Assembly (NCBI GenBank): GCA_014898415.1
Contig: RCTD01000004.1
Location: 929,001-993,000, forward strand
Direction of reading: 5' to 3'
DNA length: 64,000 bases
Source of the DNA: Stromatinia cepivora
Taxonomy: Eukaryota; Ascomycota; Leotiomycetes; Helotiales; Sclerotiniaceae
Made by a program: the position numbers and the translations under genes. The notes under the pieces were generated by a model that had not been told where the DNA came from, searched no databases, and was given only the letters and a program-made list of their open reading frames with translations. Positions 1-11,951 of this stretch are shown here, in pieces; the stretch's first letter is position 1; every line of letters starts with the position of its first letter.

Positions 1-518
1 CAAAGCCACGGACTGCAGCACGTAGGAAAAGCGGGGGCACGGGGCGCGGACCTGGTAGATGGCCAAAGGGAACTAAGAAGAGCGATTTTGGGAATGCCGA
101 GAGTGGTCCGGGCTTACCTCCTAGATTATTAAAACAGCGAAGTAAGTTAGGGAATGAGGTACTACTCGGCGACGAAGAAGAAAATGATGAGGCAAAAAGT
201 GACCAGGATGAATCGGCAATCTACGATACTCCTGCGCCGAGATCGAGAAGAGATAGAGACTCGTCACGCAAGGGTGCTGGACTAGGCAAGCCTATTCTCC
301 TGGGTAAAGGTAAAGGCAAGGGGCCTGCTACAGGAAAAGGCAAAAGTCCTCTCGTTGATGCCGAAGGCAATCAGGAAATGCCTGATGCGCAGGTTGACGA
401 AGTAGAAACTTATCAGGACGGTAATGCGGATGCAGATGCCGACGCAGATCCAGACTTCGAGGCGAATTCGGATCGGGGCGCTGGAGAGGATGTGGACGCC
501 GAGGGCGAAGATGAATAG
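1..518 (+). CDS. C-terminal part of an acidic, AT-hook-like nuclear protein (5' end outside window)
   Basis: The frame is open from the left edge to a TAG at 516-518, giving about 171 residues of a larger protein. Near the start is a basic stretch, RKSGGTGRGPGRWPKGTKK, which resembles an AT-hook or minor-groove contact. It is followed by low-complexity K/G repeats (GKGKGKGPATGKGKS) and a very acidic tail rich in DADADAD and GEDVDAEGEDE. Alternating basic and acidic disordered segments are usual in chromatin proteins. A subunit of the INO80 remodelling complex (Ies1 type) is one possibility, but I do not recognise a diagnostic domain. No stop interrupts the frame and codon use looks coding. 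It is followed by a gene-poor stretch on the same side. The reading frame is well supported; the function is not. Confidence 0.65.
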   Translation, partial: KPRTAARRKSGGTGRGPGRWPKGTKKSDFGNAESGPGLPPRLLKQRSKLGNEVLLGDEEENDEAKSDQDESAIYDTPAPRSRRDRDSSRKGAGLGKPILLGKGKGKGPATGKGKSPLVDAEGNQEMPDAQVDEVETYQDGNADADADADPDFEANSDRGAGEDVDAEGEDE

Positions 519-2159
519 GAAGTGGCATGTATGCTATTTACATGGGGTATAAATTTGTGTGATTAAGATATTTGGACTGGTGAACAAGGATACCTAGCTA
601 TGAATGGCGTTTGGAAGGGGATATCCATGAATTCTGGTATTTTGGCATTGGCAAAAAATATCCTTTTGCACTTCGGGGCAAATATGGCGTCAACGAGAGG
701 GCTTTTGGTGAAAATTTCTTGACAGTGTAATTATTCATGTATTATTAGTATGGTTGCTTTACGTAGGTAGGTATCTAGGAAGATACCACAAAATGAAATA
801 TTTCCTGCACAGATAAATATTAGTGAAGTGAATATAGTACATATAGGACGAGACTCATTCAACATTGAAAGATGCGTGAAGCACGAGAGATAGTTGTCCG
901 AAGGATTGAGCGACCGATTCTTGATCAAAGTTATGTCTGTTGTCTGTCAGAAAGATGTTGTCTAATTAGATTGTATCGAAATTGCATTATCATCCTCATT
1001 AGACGCTTACTTATTGAATGTTCGATGGGAAGCACGAAAATGAAATAGAGTTAGGAAGGTTAGACGAATAATAATAGTATCAGATTATGCTCGTTTCACT
1101 GCGAGGTTATGCAATTATCATCTAATATGAGCACCCCACAAACCATTATACTACTAGATGGGTGGTCCTTAAATGTTCGGGGGGTCTTCGAGGAATACAG
1201 GATACAAAATGTACTTTCATTAGGTATCTAATCAAAACTCTCAGAATTCAAAATCACCGAAATCAGAAATGAAGAAAATCATTGAGCTGTAATGAAATGG
1301 GTAATCCTAAGATGAAATGATAATCAAAAAGAATGAATTCTTTTACATTTTTCATATTCGAGTTTTGTAGTAGATTTTACTCATGTCTAATGTGTATTAT
1401 GACTTATAATTATTGTACTTGAGTGCCCCTTAATTATCCGAAGGAATCTGGAGCAGTAGAAAATAAATAACTTCTAGATCTATATCTAACTGTACCGACC
1501 TAAATAATAGAGAGTCTATAGTCTGATATACATTAAATCTTGATGAGGAGAGAAGTCTCTGCTTGAATCATATATCAGAATATCCTACGAACTGCCGATT
1601 GTTGTTACCTTGCAGCTCATTGTTAATTAGCCGGATAGGTTTATTCATTGTTGTCTAATTTAGCAGCCAAGACTAGAGTCTCAGTGAATCACCATGTATA
1701 TATCATGTAAGGACAAAGGCTTCAATCTAAGTGATCTTAAAATAATCCCTACTTCGGAATTTCGGATGCCAGGCGTTGTCCGGAACATCTCTCCTCAGAT
1801 AATGGGAAGGTCATACAGTAACTAATAAGAAGTGACCACATCTGTGAATCCAAGTTCTAGTGAATATCATGATGAATCTTCCCGGCTTATGTTTACCGGA
1901 CATCTGTGCAACTCCCCAGCTTACTGTGGTTTCCCCTCTATGTGTATGAGCTGGACGAGTTTCTGAAGTTCAAAAGTGAGAATGAGAACGGGAATAGGGC
2001 TCTTTCCCGCTCGGATCTTCCTTAACGAGGCATGTTTAGTTGTTTTGAAGAAAGAGATGGGATATTCTTATTTCTGCTTGCCATTTTCAGCATTGGGATT
2101 ATCGGATGAAGCAAGAAGCGGTGGTCACCCACTGAGCGAATATATATCCGGTGGAGGTA
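519..2159. other. Gene-poor AT-rich stretch
   Basis: Only short ORFs without recognisable similarity occur here, and stops are frequent in all frames. It holds the 3' flank of the upstream gene and TAGGTAGGTA-type motifs near 765-775. I see no RNA gene or transposon end. Confidence 0.6.
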
Positions 2160-3480
2160 GCTAGCTCCTGGTTGACAAAAATGGCATGCACAACAAATAA
2201 ATCTCGGGCCGTATGCAGTTTTTGGTACGCCGTGACAGAACCTTTTCATACCTTAGCTGGACCAACCAACTGTTTTTACAGAAAAGAATTTGATGCTATG
2301 AGATGAATATTTAGTATTGTGGAAGATGATGGCTAGAGTTAGTTGTATGCGATTCTAAATCATCAAAATGATGCCAAAGGTGTTAGATCTAGATCAAGTT
2401 GCGTCGAGACATTGAGGCAAACCAAAGTACAAACCTGACGCTTTTCTTGACGGGGATTGAAGAAGCGCCATTAGGCCCCCTTCCTGTCGAAGAACTGCGC
2501 CACGAAGTGCAATACGCTCGTTTGCACTTACGCCAGCACATAGTCGCATTGTCTCACTGATGAAGCAGTCTAGGTACCTTCAACTCTTCGCAAGTTTAGG
2601 AGTGAACCTTGCAGTACAACGGTTGACGTCTCTTTTGCAACTTCCTCCACGCTTGAGGATTCCGAGCCAGGTTAATAAACATGTTTGCAAAACGTGTTGC
2701 GATGGCGTCGTGGGCTGGAAGGAACAACCCCAGAAGCTCGTCTCTAATTTTGACTTGATCCTGATCCAAGCTTGCTAGCCCATATGCCACAGAGTATTTC
2801 TACTCCTGGCTGGCTGATGTAGCTGTTTCCATTAATTTGTCGAGTATTCTGTCAACAAAGTCTTGCGCATCTTCGCATGAGGGCCAGGACTTTGGGTCCC
2901 GAGAAAGAAAATCTCAGAATGGCAGTAGCATTCTCCTACCTATACCTTGTAGGGAGGAGTTGTAAGCATCCAGGAATTCCATATCATCTGCTGGAGTCTC
3001 TGGCAGGAATGTCAACGTCGACTCGCCAAATAAAATCTCTGATCGAAATGTGGCTGGAAGTCAACAGTAAAGCCATCTTCAGGAATCAACGCCAGAAGCC
3101 GCGCGACGTGTTGCTGAAACATATGTTGATGGTTTGTGGCTTGTGCAAAGACCAGAGTGAGAAGGGAACGATGCGCCTTCTGAACAACACCGCCTGTGGA
3201 CATTAAACCATCGCCTACCAAGGGCCTCAAACCAAAAGACATCATAGGGCCAACGCCAAATGATTCAAAATCTGTTCCATATGGTATATATAGCTTTCAC
3301 GTGTTCAAGAGCCTCAGTGATGATTTCGGCAACACTATCTGGGAATGATTGAAATGTGTAGCCATATTTTGTGAAGAGACCTCTGGCAATAGTATCACGC
3401 GATTGTTCATACTTCAATAAGACTATTAATAGTGACTTCTCATCTCAATCTCACGCTCAGAACTCTCTAAGCTTACCATG
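2160..3480 (-). pseudogene. Decayed cytochrome P450 (CYP52/CYP539-like) relic
   Basis: Reading the minus strand from 3480 down, P450 segments appear in the correct order but in shifting frames. First comes EHVKAIYTIWN, where a frameshift occurs, then DFESFGVGPMM and GLRPLVGDGLM (helix B-C region, 3245-3012). A second frameshift falls after PHFDQRF. The run continues with ESTLTFLPETPADDMEFLDAYN and RDPKSW, each interrupted by in-frame stops. The I-helix follows (KIRDELLGLFLPAHDA, about 2760-2700), then the K-helix ExxR motif as SETMRL with NERIALRGAVL (about 2560-2480). At about 2210-2160 a degraded heme loop reads GPRFIC...GASY. At least two frameshifts and three stops make a functional enzyme impossible. 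The order of motifs makes P450 identity strong; the subfamily is a guess. The N-terminal membrane anchor is not recognisable. Confidence 0.8.
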
Positions 3481-3865
3481 TACACTCTGCACTTGGACGT
3501 TGGTTCTCCAAACGACTAAAACAAACATTTCCCGTAAACCAATACTCAAAACTGCCATTATTCCCTCTACTATTCCGTGGACAGGCGACTGCAGTATTTC
3601 GACATATGGTAGAAACTTTCTCCGCTATCCATTAATTGTTTTGCGCTATGTGGAAGCGCAGCCTTGGTATGAAAGAGAACGCGGGAGAGAAACATCTAGA
3701 AAAATCAAGTGATACCAACAGTACAACTATCTACGACGTGATTTAAGAGAGGTGCAACAGTGGGTACACAGACTCGTCGGACGCCCTGTATACCATCAAG
3801 TGTGGGATCCTTATCAAAATTATAGTGAATTTAGTATTCCGTGCTTGGTTTCGGCGGAAATCAAG

Positions 3866-4972
<1,107 letters not shown>

Positions 4973-7900
4973 CTATGGGCTAGGAACTCCAACAGGCAAG
5001 GCAGGTAAAGGTTTTCGGTCATTATCAGGTTCCTCCTGAGGAAGCGTTTGAGGGGCCTGAGATTCCCTGATGTCATTGACACTTCGTCCCTCCAATGTCT
5101 CGTGCTGAACGCCTGTGGGTGCAGAGTTCACCTCATCCATAGGATCGTGACTCTCGATGTCACTTGGCGGGGGACTAGCCAAACCGCTGGTATTTCTTTC
5201 TTTACCACCTCTTTCCTTCGCACCTGCAACGGACAAGAAAGAAGCAGGCGATGAGTTCTGCGATCTAAGGGAAGGGCCGAATGATGAGGTGCGAAGGAGT
5301 TCATGTTCTTTCGATGCAGATAACAAAGGGTTGGAATTTTGGTACCTCATAGAGATGCTTCTACGAAGGCGAGAAAATGTACCGCTTGAGGCTCCAGTTA
5401 TGGTATTTGCGGCGGCATCGTCGAAGGAACGTGGAGGAGTGAGTTCGTTATCAGAACGAGAATATGTTGATATGGGTGTTGGAGGACCCCAACCTCTCGA
5501 TCGTGAGCGCGAGTTGACAGATTCATCCGAGGGTTGACGTCGATGCTGATTGTTCCAGGAGTTTACAGGAAAGCTAGCGCCGCCAATATAATCTTCGCGA
5601 TCCCGAGAGGTATAGCCCGGAGTATCGTTTGGACTTCCCATACTATTGGCGCTGCGGCGCAAGCGTCGATTATGGAGAGAAAAACTGAGAGGCTCCGCGC
5701 TGGAGACGCGGGAGAAAATCACGAGGCCAAGACATAGAAGAAGTAGTACGGATTGGATGATAGACATGCGCTTTTGGAAGACAACTTCATCTGCGAGGAT
5801 GTTAAGACGAGCACTAATAGCCAGGATTTCTCGACGAGATTCTTCTCGCTGACTTTCAAGGGATATGACAGTAGACTGCCAAATTTCGTCATATTGTTGA
5901 CGAAACACACGAAGTTCCGTAAGAACTGTGCTATTAAGATTTTCGAGGAAATCAGTTGTCTTCTGGAGTTGTCTCTTTTCAACTTTCAGGAACGCTTCTC
6001 GTAGCATCTTCGATTGCTCTTCAATATACTTTAATGATAAGGTTGAGTTTGTTTCCAACAGCTGCAGGCGCCTCGACACAGCTTTGAAGAAGCTCTCTTG
6101 GATGGTGGGTAGAGAAGCAGACGCAGAAGCAGTGTTTGTACTACGGGTTTTATTTGTACTTGTAGCATCTTGGGGTTTATGAATGTTAGCAGTTGTGGAA
6201 CTTGTCGGAGTTGTTGAATGTAAGCTGCCATGAGCGATCTTAGAAGATTCATGGGTTTCCTGGGTAAGTGAAGTGCTTGCTAAGGATGCCCTGTCTTCGG
6301 ACAAAGTCTGCTGTGCGGAGGGTCCGGTAAAAGCTGACGATGAGGACGTGATCCAATTATCTGTAAAGGCGGTAGAAATCATCTCAGGTGATGGTGGAAC
6401 TTGCATAGTCGTTTTGAAATCAGTTGACTCATTTTCTACAGCAGCTTGACTTGTGAGAATATGTTCTGGAGCATCTGAAGGGAAGCACAAGCCCCTAGCT
6501 TGTACAATAAGTATTTCAGGTTCCCCGACAATAGACTTCTTCCAGGGAGAGGTTGGTGTTGGCGGTGGTTTGAGGTGTGTCTCCAATGGCGTCTCATCTT
6601 TCTGAACGTCTCGAGGTACATATGATCCTGTAGTCTCTGTTTGACCACTGGCTGTTACATGCACACTCTGTACTTCAGTTGATGTTACCTGAATGGCTTC
6701 TGCCACAGCTTCTGGAACAAATCCGTCCTCGGGGTCCTCATCCGCCTCTTCATCGTCGTCGTTGTTAGCTTCAGTATCCTTCCAGCTTTCAAGCATGCGA
6801 GTGCCATGAACTCTCACGAGTGAAAGTGGACAATAGTACTCCTTTCCGTAGTGTGTCAAAAATTCGATACGTATATACCTTGCCCAGATTTGTGGATTCT
6901 CTATCAGAAAAGCTTGTATTTCTCTTGAGTTTCGAGCTTCATAGACACCTAAATCTTTCCACTTATCTGTCTTCACAGGCCAACGATCGCTGACACTAAC
7001 ACGGAAGGTCCTTAGCATGCTGGAGAAAAATTCGTAATTTGCTAGAACTAGAGTGTCAATCCAAATGTCCTCCTAATTACTTGTTAGCAATGTGAACCCC
7101 ACGGCAGGTTTCTACAAATCCTACCGAAAGCTCAATGATCAGGAACTTGTTCGGTGTTTTGCATTCCGAGAGCATATAGGAGTCCTTGTTCTCTATCAAC
7201 ACAGCTTTCGAGTTTTTGGCACCTTGATGAGTTTTCAGGACAGTGGCACCGGCATCAAAGGATGCATATGAAAAACGCTCTTTGCAGGTCTTGCCAGCAT
7301 CCTTGCTTCTGTGTTGATCCCTCCGATGTCCAGAATCTCTTTTCTCCTTTTGTGAACTTTTAGAAGAATCCGCATGATTGTCTTCCGTAATTCTTGAGGT
7401 TTGTTCTGCCGCTCCGCTCCTGAAAGCACGAAAATCCAAATCGATTTCCCCATCGTCGCCCAGAGACTCAAGATTATTTTGGAAAGCTTCCGACTCCCTT
7501 TTCCTAGCCGCTTCCGCAGATCTTCTCTTCCCAAAATTCAAATCTTGCTGTCCAGCCTGCTCTAATATTTGTTTCTTCCACTCTTCGAAAGACAAGAACG
7601 AGGCATGATTAAGCTCTCCTTCATCGACCGTAATTGACGATCCAGCGGGAGTCGGTATATTTGGAGATGGGCTTGATGATGTGGGCTGGCGGAACTCGGA
7701 GGTACGGCTGGTTTCGCTTGCGACTCCTCCGTCATTCGTTTGGGCAACATACTCGCTGAAAGAAGGTGTACCGGTATTCGATATTGTGTCTATTAGGCCA
7801 TCATTGCCTTGGCTTTCGGAGGCTCCAACCGCATCAATAGCTCTGGTCACTGTGGTAAGCGGAGAGTCCGTGCTACTCCAAGATGAGCGAAGGCATTGCT

Positions 7901-8087
7901 GAGGTAGAATATCTGTTATATAGTTGATCGTCCTGAATTCGCATGTTCCAGTAGTATTTGGAACACTAATTATCGAGTTTACGCTGGTTGCAGTTGGCAC
8001 ACTGCTCGCAATTATCCTGCTAGGTAGGTTGCAAAGGAATAAAAGCGCAGTTGCTGCCACCATACCTCGATGACATGCGAAGACCAT
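4973..8087 (-). CDS. SUN-domain (SLP1/osteopotentia-like) ER or nuclear-envelope membrane protein
   Basis: Two long open blocks on the minus strand, 8087-7077 and 7018-4973 extended upstream to about 7041, encode one protein of about 1,000 residues. It starts with a hydrophobic signal segment (ATALLFLCNLPSRI, residues about 12-26) and a Ser/Thr-rich region. The SLP1-family motif SFEEWKKQILEQ follows. The SUN-like domain straddles an intron: RFSYASFDAGATVL, ELSVGFVETCRGVHIAN, then YEFFSSMLRTFRVSVSDRWP, IWARYIRIEFLTHYG and YYCPLSLVRVHG. Later come a coiled-coil region, a membrane helix (IIQSVLLLLCLGLVIFS) and a disordered, probably cytosolic tail. In yeast, Slp1 acts with Emp65 in the ER to protect unassembled luminal proteins. 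The intron junction is odd. The phase-consistent pair (donor C|GTGGGG at 7102, acceptor TAG at 7042) removes the conserved GVHIAN, while the GTAATT donor at 7080 breaks the frame. Confidence 0.85.
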
Positions 8088-8651
8088 TCTGGCTCGGCCT
8101 CATAGTGTTCTGAGTTGAAGGCGGGATGTTTGGGAGGAGTGAACAAGTACCGGAAGTGATGCAACTGCAAATTTGAAATTTTGTGGATTTAATTTTGCGG
8201 TGAGCGGAATCCAACAGAGAAAAACATAATTTTCTTTGATTCCTTGTTTCTTCTTGCTGTTCGTTTCCTTCCCCAAGCCTAGGTACACTCACTGTTAAAG
8301 TTAGACCTTGAAGCGATCCCATCTGCGCTGGCCTTAATTGGTTCCGGGAATACTGTATGCACGTGATCCTTGCAAATCATCAAATTTTTCTCCATAATTG
8401 TGCATGAACTTTGGCCACGAATCGTGGCCCACGATAGTTTGGGAAGTGGTATGTTTTTGACGCTATTTTCACGATTCAAAGCTTTCCACAAATTCAATAT
8501 AGTGGAGTTTCTTTATTTGATGCAAGTACAACAGTGAAACCTTCTGCGCTATCAAATATGCTGTTATGGTAAATATGTATGCTATGTTGTCAGGACCTGT
8601 CTCATGCCCCCATTCGTTTGCCTCACTGGCAATATACCCCTCCATGTGCAA
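8088..8651. other. Intergenic region, promoter side of the SUN-type gene
   Basis: 564 bases between the 5' end of the SUN-type gene and the 3' end of the aminopeptidase gene, both on the minus strand. It contains only short frames without similarity. It probably holds the SUN-gene promoter and 5' UTR and the aminopeptidase 3' UTR. Confidence 0.6.
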
Positions 8652-10885
8652 TTACAACGGCTCAATCTCCCTTTCTAACCAAATCATGGTCAATTCATCT
8701 CCCTTGAAGAAATCTTTAGTTTTAGAATAGATATCGGCATGATACTCGTTCAACCAGTGCTTTTCTCTTCGGGTCAGGAGAGTCTCATCGATGAGTTTTC
8801 GGCAGTATGGCACCATTGTGACATGCTCAAAGCCCAAATATGGCTTGTCGCCAAATTTATGTTTAGTCTCGACCTCTTTTACCATGATAATGTTCTCAAT
8901 TCGAATACCAAAAGAGCCATCCTCGTAGTATCCAGGTTCATTCGATATGACGTTTCCAGGTGCTAATGGGACCTCCGAGTATTGAATTCTGGTTCCAATT
9001 CCAATTGGCCCTTCGTGGACATTCAAATAAGAACCAACTCCGTGGCCTGTTCCATGCCTGTAGTCCAAACCTTCTTCCTATTTGTTTGTTAGTACGAGAG
9101 GAATCATGTCAAATATTTGGACGACTTACCCAGAGGAACTGTCTGGCGAGGGCATCGAGAGCAAATCCACTAGTTCCTTTAGGAAAAACGGCGACGTCTA
9201 GAGCAATGTTTCCTTTTAAAACTAGTGTATAGGCCTTCTTCTCCATTTCTGTTGGCTCACCGAAATGAAGCGTGCGAGTAGTGTCAGTAGTTCCATCAAA
9301 GTACTGGGCCCCAGAATCGCATAGATAAACAGCCTTCGGATCAATTATTGAGCAGTTACCGGGTTCGGGTTTGTAATGAATGACTGCTGCATTGGCTCCT
9401 GTGGAGGATATTGTGTCAAAGGATAATCCAACAAAATGCTTCTGTTTCGACCGCAGTTGCTCAAGTTTGTCAGCCGCAGTAACCTCATCCATCTTTACTT
9501 TTTCCACTACGAGTTGATGCTCAAGCCATGCAAAGTACTCGATAAGTGCTGCTCCATCTCTAATATGGCAAGCTCTCATTCCTTCTAATTCTGTCTCATT
9601 TTTGACAGATTTAGCATCGCCGATTGGACTTCGGACTTCATCGACTTTAGCATCACCACCAAGAGCGCGTTTCAATGCCCATGATGCCCTACTTGACACC
9701 AAGAATTTCTTAAGCTTGGCGTCTTCCGGGTCCAAAGATTGGCTTAAGACCTCGACGTCGCCAAATATCTTCGAGTAGTCTCTGATGGACACTCCGTTCT
9801 CATTGAGATGTGCTGTGCATTCTTCACTTAATTTGCTTGAATCCACATAAAGAGTGGCGGATGACGGTGTGACTGAAGCATAGGAAAAGAAAACGGGGTT
9901 GTAAGGAATATCACTTCCACGTAGATTAAATAGCCAGGCTATCTCGTCTAACATGGATACAATAAATCCCGAACTCTTTTTCTTCTGCAATTCCTTTCGG
10001 AGATCTTCGAGTTTCGTCTTGACATCTTTCCCGGAAAAACCACGCGCCAGAACCTTAACAGGCTCCTTCGGGCAGGAAGGTCGATTGTCTCCCCAAACAA
10101 GGTCTACCAAATTTTCTTCCACAGCAATCAAGTCGCTTCTACCACAATCAGGTCAGTATCGCTCACATGGGGCATAAATCAGTGATGCACTTTTGGCATT
10201 GATGGGGGTAAATAAATTTTCCAAGCTTACCCGCCACGCTTTTTGACCTTTTCTAAGAGCTTTCGAGCGTCAGGTGCAGATATGATAGTGGGGTCAACAC
10301 CAACGACTTTCCCGCTCTCGGACTGTTCAGCCGCCCACTCTTGCCATGTAGGCACATCCTGTAGACCTTGTTTCAAAAGAAGCCAATTGTCTAAATACCA
10401 CGATTAGTCCCTCGGTACTTGAGTAGCTAGAATAGGAGTTCTGATGGGGGGATTTTAACAAGGCGATAGTGGCAAGGCTCCTTAGGGTTATAGTCAAGCA
10501 ATTTTATCAATTCACTTACCGTCAAGCTGGCGCGAGGCCTGGTTGAAATATCGACCTATGGGAAATTCAGTCGAGTCTCTACGCGCACTAATTATCATAA
10601 CCTACCATCCGTAGCCAAAGCAGCTTTTTCCAAGGTCACTACTGCGCATCCAGCTGATCCCGAAAACCCCGATATAAATTCCCTCCGCGCATCACACGCT
10701 GCGATATATTCGGAGCTATGGCTATCTTCTGAAGGAACGACTATATAACGGTTAGGCATAGTTAATTCGCAGAAGAGTGGTCACTATGGTCACTGGGTGA
10801 CTTACATACTGTAAATATCGACCTTGTTCTTCTTCATAAGATCCCTCAACGCCGCCAAGCGCTCCGTAGTATTAATAGTTTCCAT
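8652..10885 (-). CDS. Xaa-Pro aminopeptidase P (M24B metallopeptidase)
   Basis: Six exons on the minus strand: 10885-10810, 10740-10606, 10555-10520, 10390-10231, 10138-9130 and 9077-8652. They join in frame to about 613 residues, the usual size of fungal AMPP. The enzyme removes N-terminal residues that precede proline, in the cytosol. The N-terminal creatinase-like domain begins [17 protein letters not shown] and includes [20 protein letters not shown]. The pita-bread catalytic domain carries the metal ligands: the two Asp in [22 protein letters not shown], the His in [17 protein letters not shown], and two Glu in [19 protein letters not shown]. The tail [16 protein letters not shown] and WLEREIEPL is typical of the family. 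The first donor is GTATGT and all introns are about 50-110 nt. It points away from the importin gene across a shared intergenic region. Confidence 0.93.
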
Positions 10886-11219
10886 ATCTGTTTCTAAGAC
10901 CTCGTTAACCCCAAGCGACGACAAAGAAGAGCACTACTTCGATTTGCAATGCACGTACTGGCGAAACTAGATGAATATCGAATGCGAATGCTGAGAGTTT
11001 GTGCGAAGGGTTGAAAAGAGTTACAAGAACGAATTCCACGTAAGCAACTATTTAGAGGACGAAAGTATCGCATTGGTTTCCCAAGAAGGTAGGTAGTGAA
11101 ACAGAAATGAGTGGTTAAGGAAGATGGGGCAGATAACAACAAGGCTCGGTGTAATTTGAAAGAAGGTACCGGTACGAATATAGATCGATCGGCATCAAGG
11201 AAACTTGAAAGGTAAAAGT

Positions 11220-11244
11220 AAGGTAAGGTAAGGTAAGGTAAGGT
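11220..11244. repeat. (AAGGT)5 pentanucleotide repeat
   Basis: Five tandem AAGGT units between two divergent promoters. On the minus strand it reads ACCTT, upstream of the aminopeptidase start. Confidence 0.9.
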
Positions 11245-11636
11245 TCTTTTATCATCTGATTATTGGATACTCACGCTAATTCACGACCTTCCTATATTAT
11301 CTTGGGCTGTTCAAATTTCTCTATGGAGTTAGTGTTGATGTTTGAATAGAGGCATAGTGGAATAAATCAATCGGCGAGGCTACTACAGTACTATCACATG
11401 CATTGGCCAGTGGGGTTGACATGACCAAATTTCTAAAAGAATCAACTTCATCCACAAACCTCATAGAACTAAGGTAAAAAGGTAAATACTTGTTCAAAAT
11501 TACAACAATATTCTATAAAAAAAAAATTAAAAAAAATTAATCTTCGAGCTGTACTTAGATAATTCATGAAGTTTCTTTCTTTATTCCATCAATCAAGAAG
11601 TGAGAAAACATACTAGGCAATTGCGAAACAACATAA

Positions 11637-11661
11637 GATTGATTGATTGATTGATTGATTG
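11637..11661. repeat. (GATT)6 tetranucleotide repeat
   Basis: Six tandem GATT units about 300 bases upstream of the importin start codon. Confidence 0.9.
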
Positions 11662-11951
11662 TCCACTTTACGAGGCTTGTAAGGCTCACTCACTACCTAG
11701 GTGCGGTCGAGAAGGCTGGACCAAAGACTCACCGGCCATAAACAAATCCATTTACAACATTAATTTCTTTCCCTACCACATCATAGATTCCTAAAATTCA
11801 GCAGGGAGATCTCCAGAATTTATAACTTCGAGAATTTGGCTCCGGCCATGTATCAAAATCAATCTTCCTCCTAACCTGTGTTGCTTTAGATCGCGTGTTG
11901 CTTTCGTTGTGCTTGACTGCTACACAAAAGGATAACCTTTGCAAAAAAGAT

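Larger units (their letters stand above)
10886..11951. other. Divergent intergenic region with simple repeats
   Basis: About 1.07 kb between the starts of the aminopeptidase (minus) and importin (plus) genes, so it holds both promoters. It contains a pentamer array and a tetramer array, listed separately. I see no gene. Confidence 0.65.

Noticed and set aside
2560..2778. Plus-strand frames at 2560-2778 and 2877-3206
   Set aside because: They are antisense shadows of the minus-strand P450 relic, whose motif order is clear.
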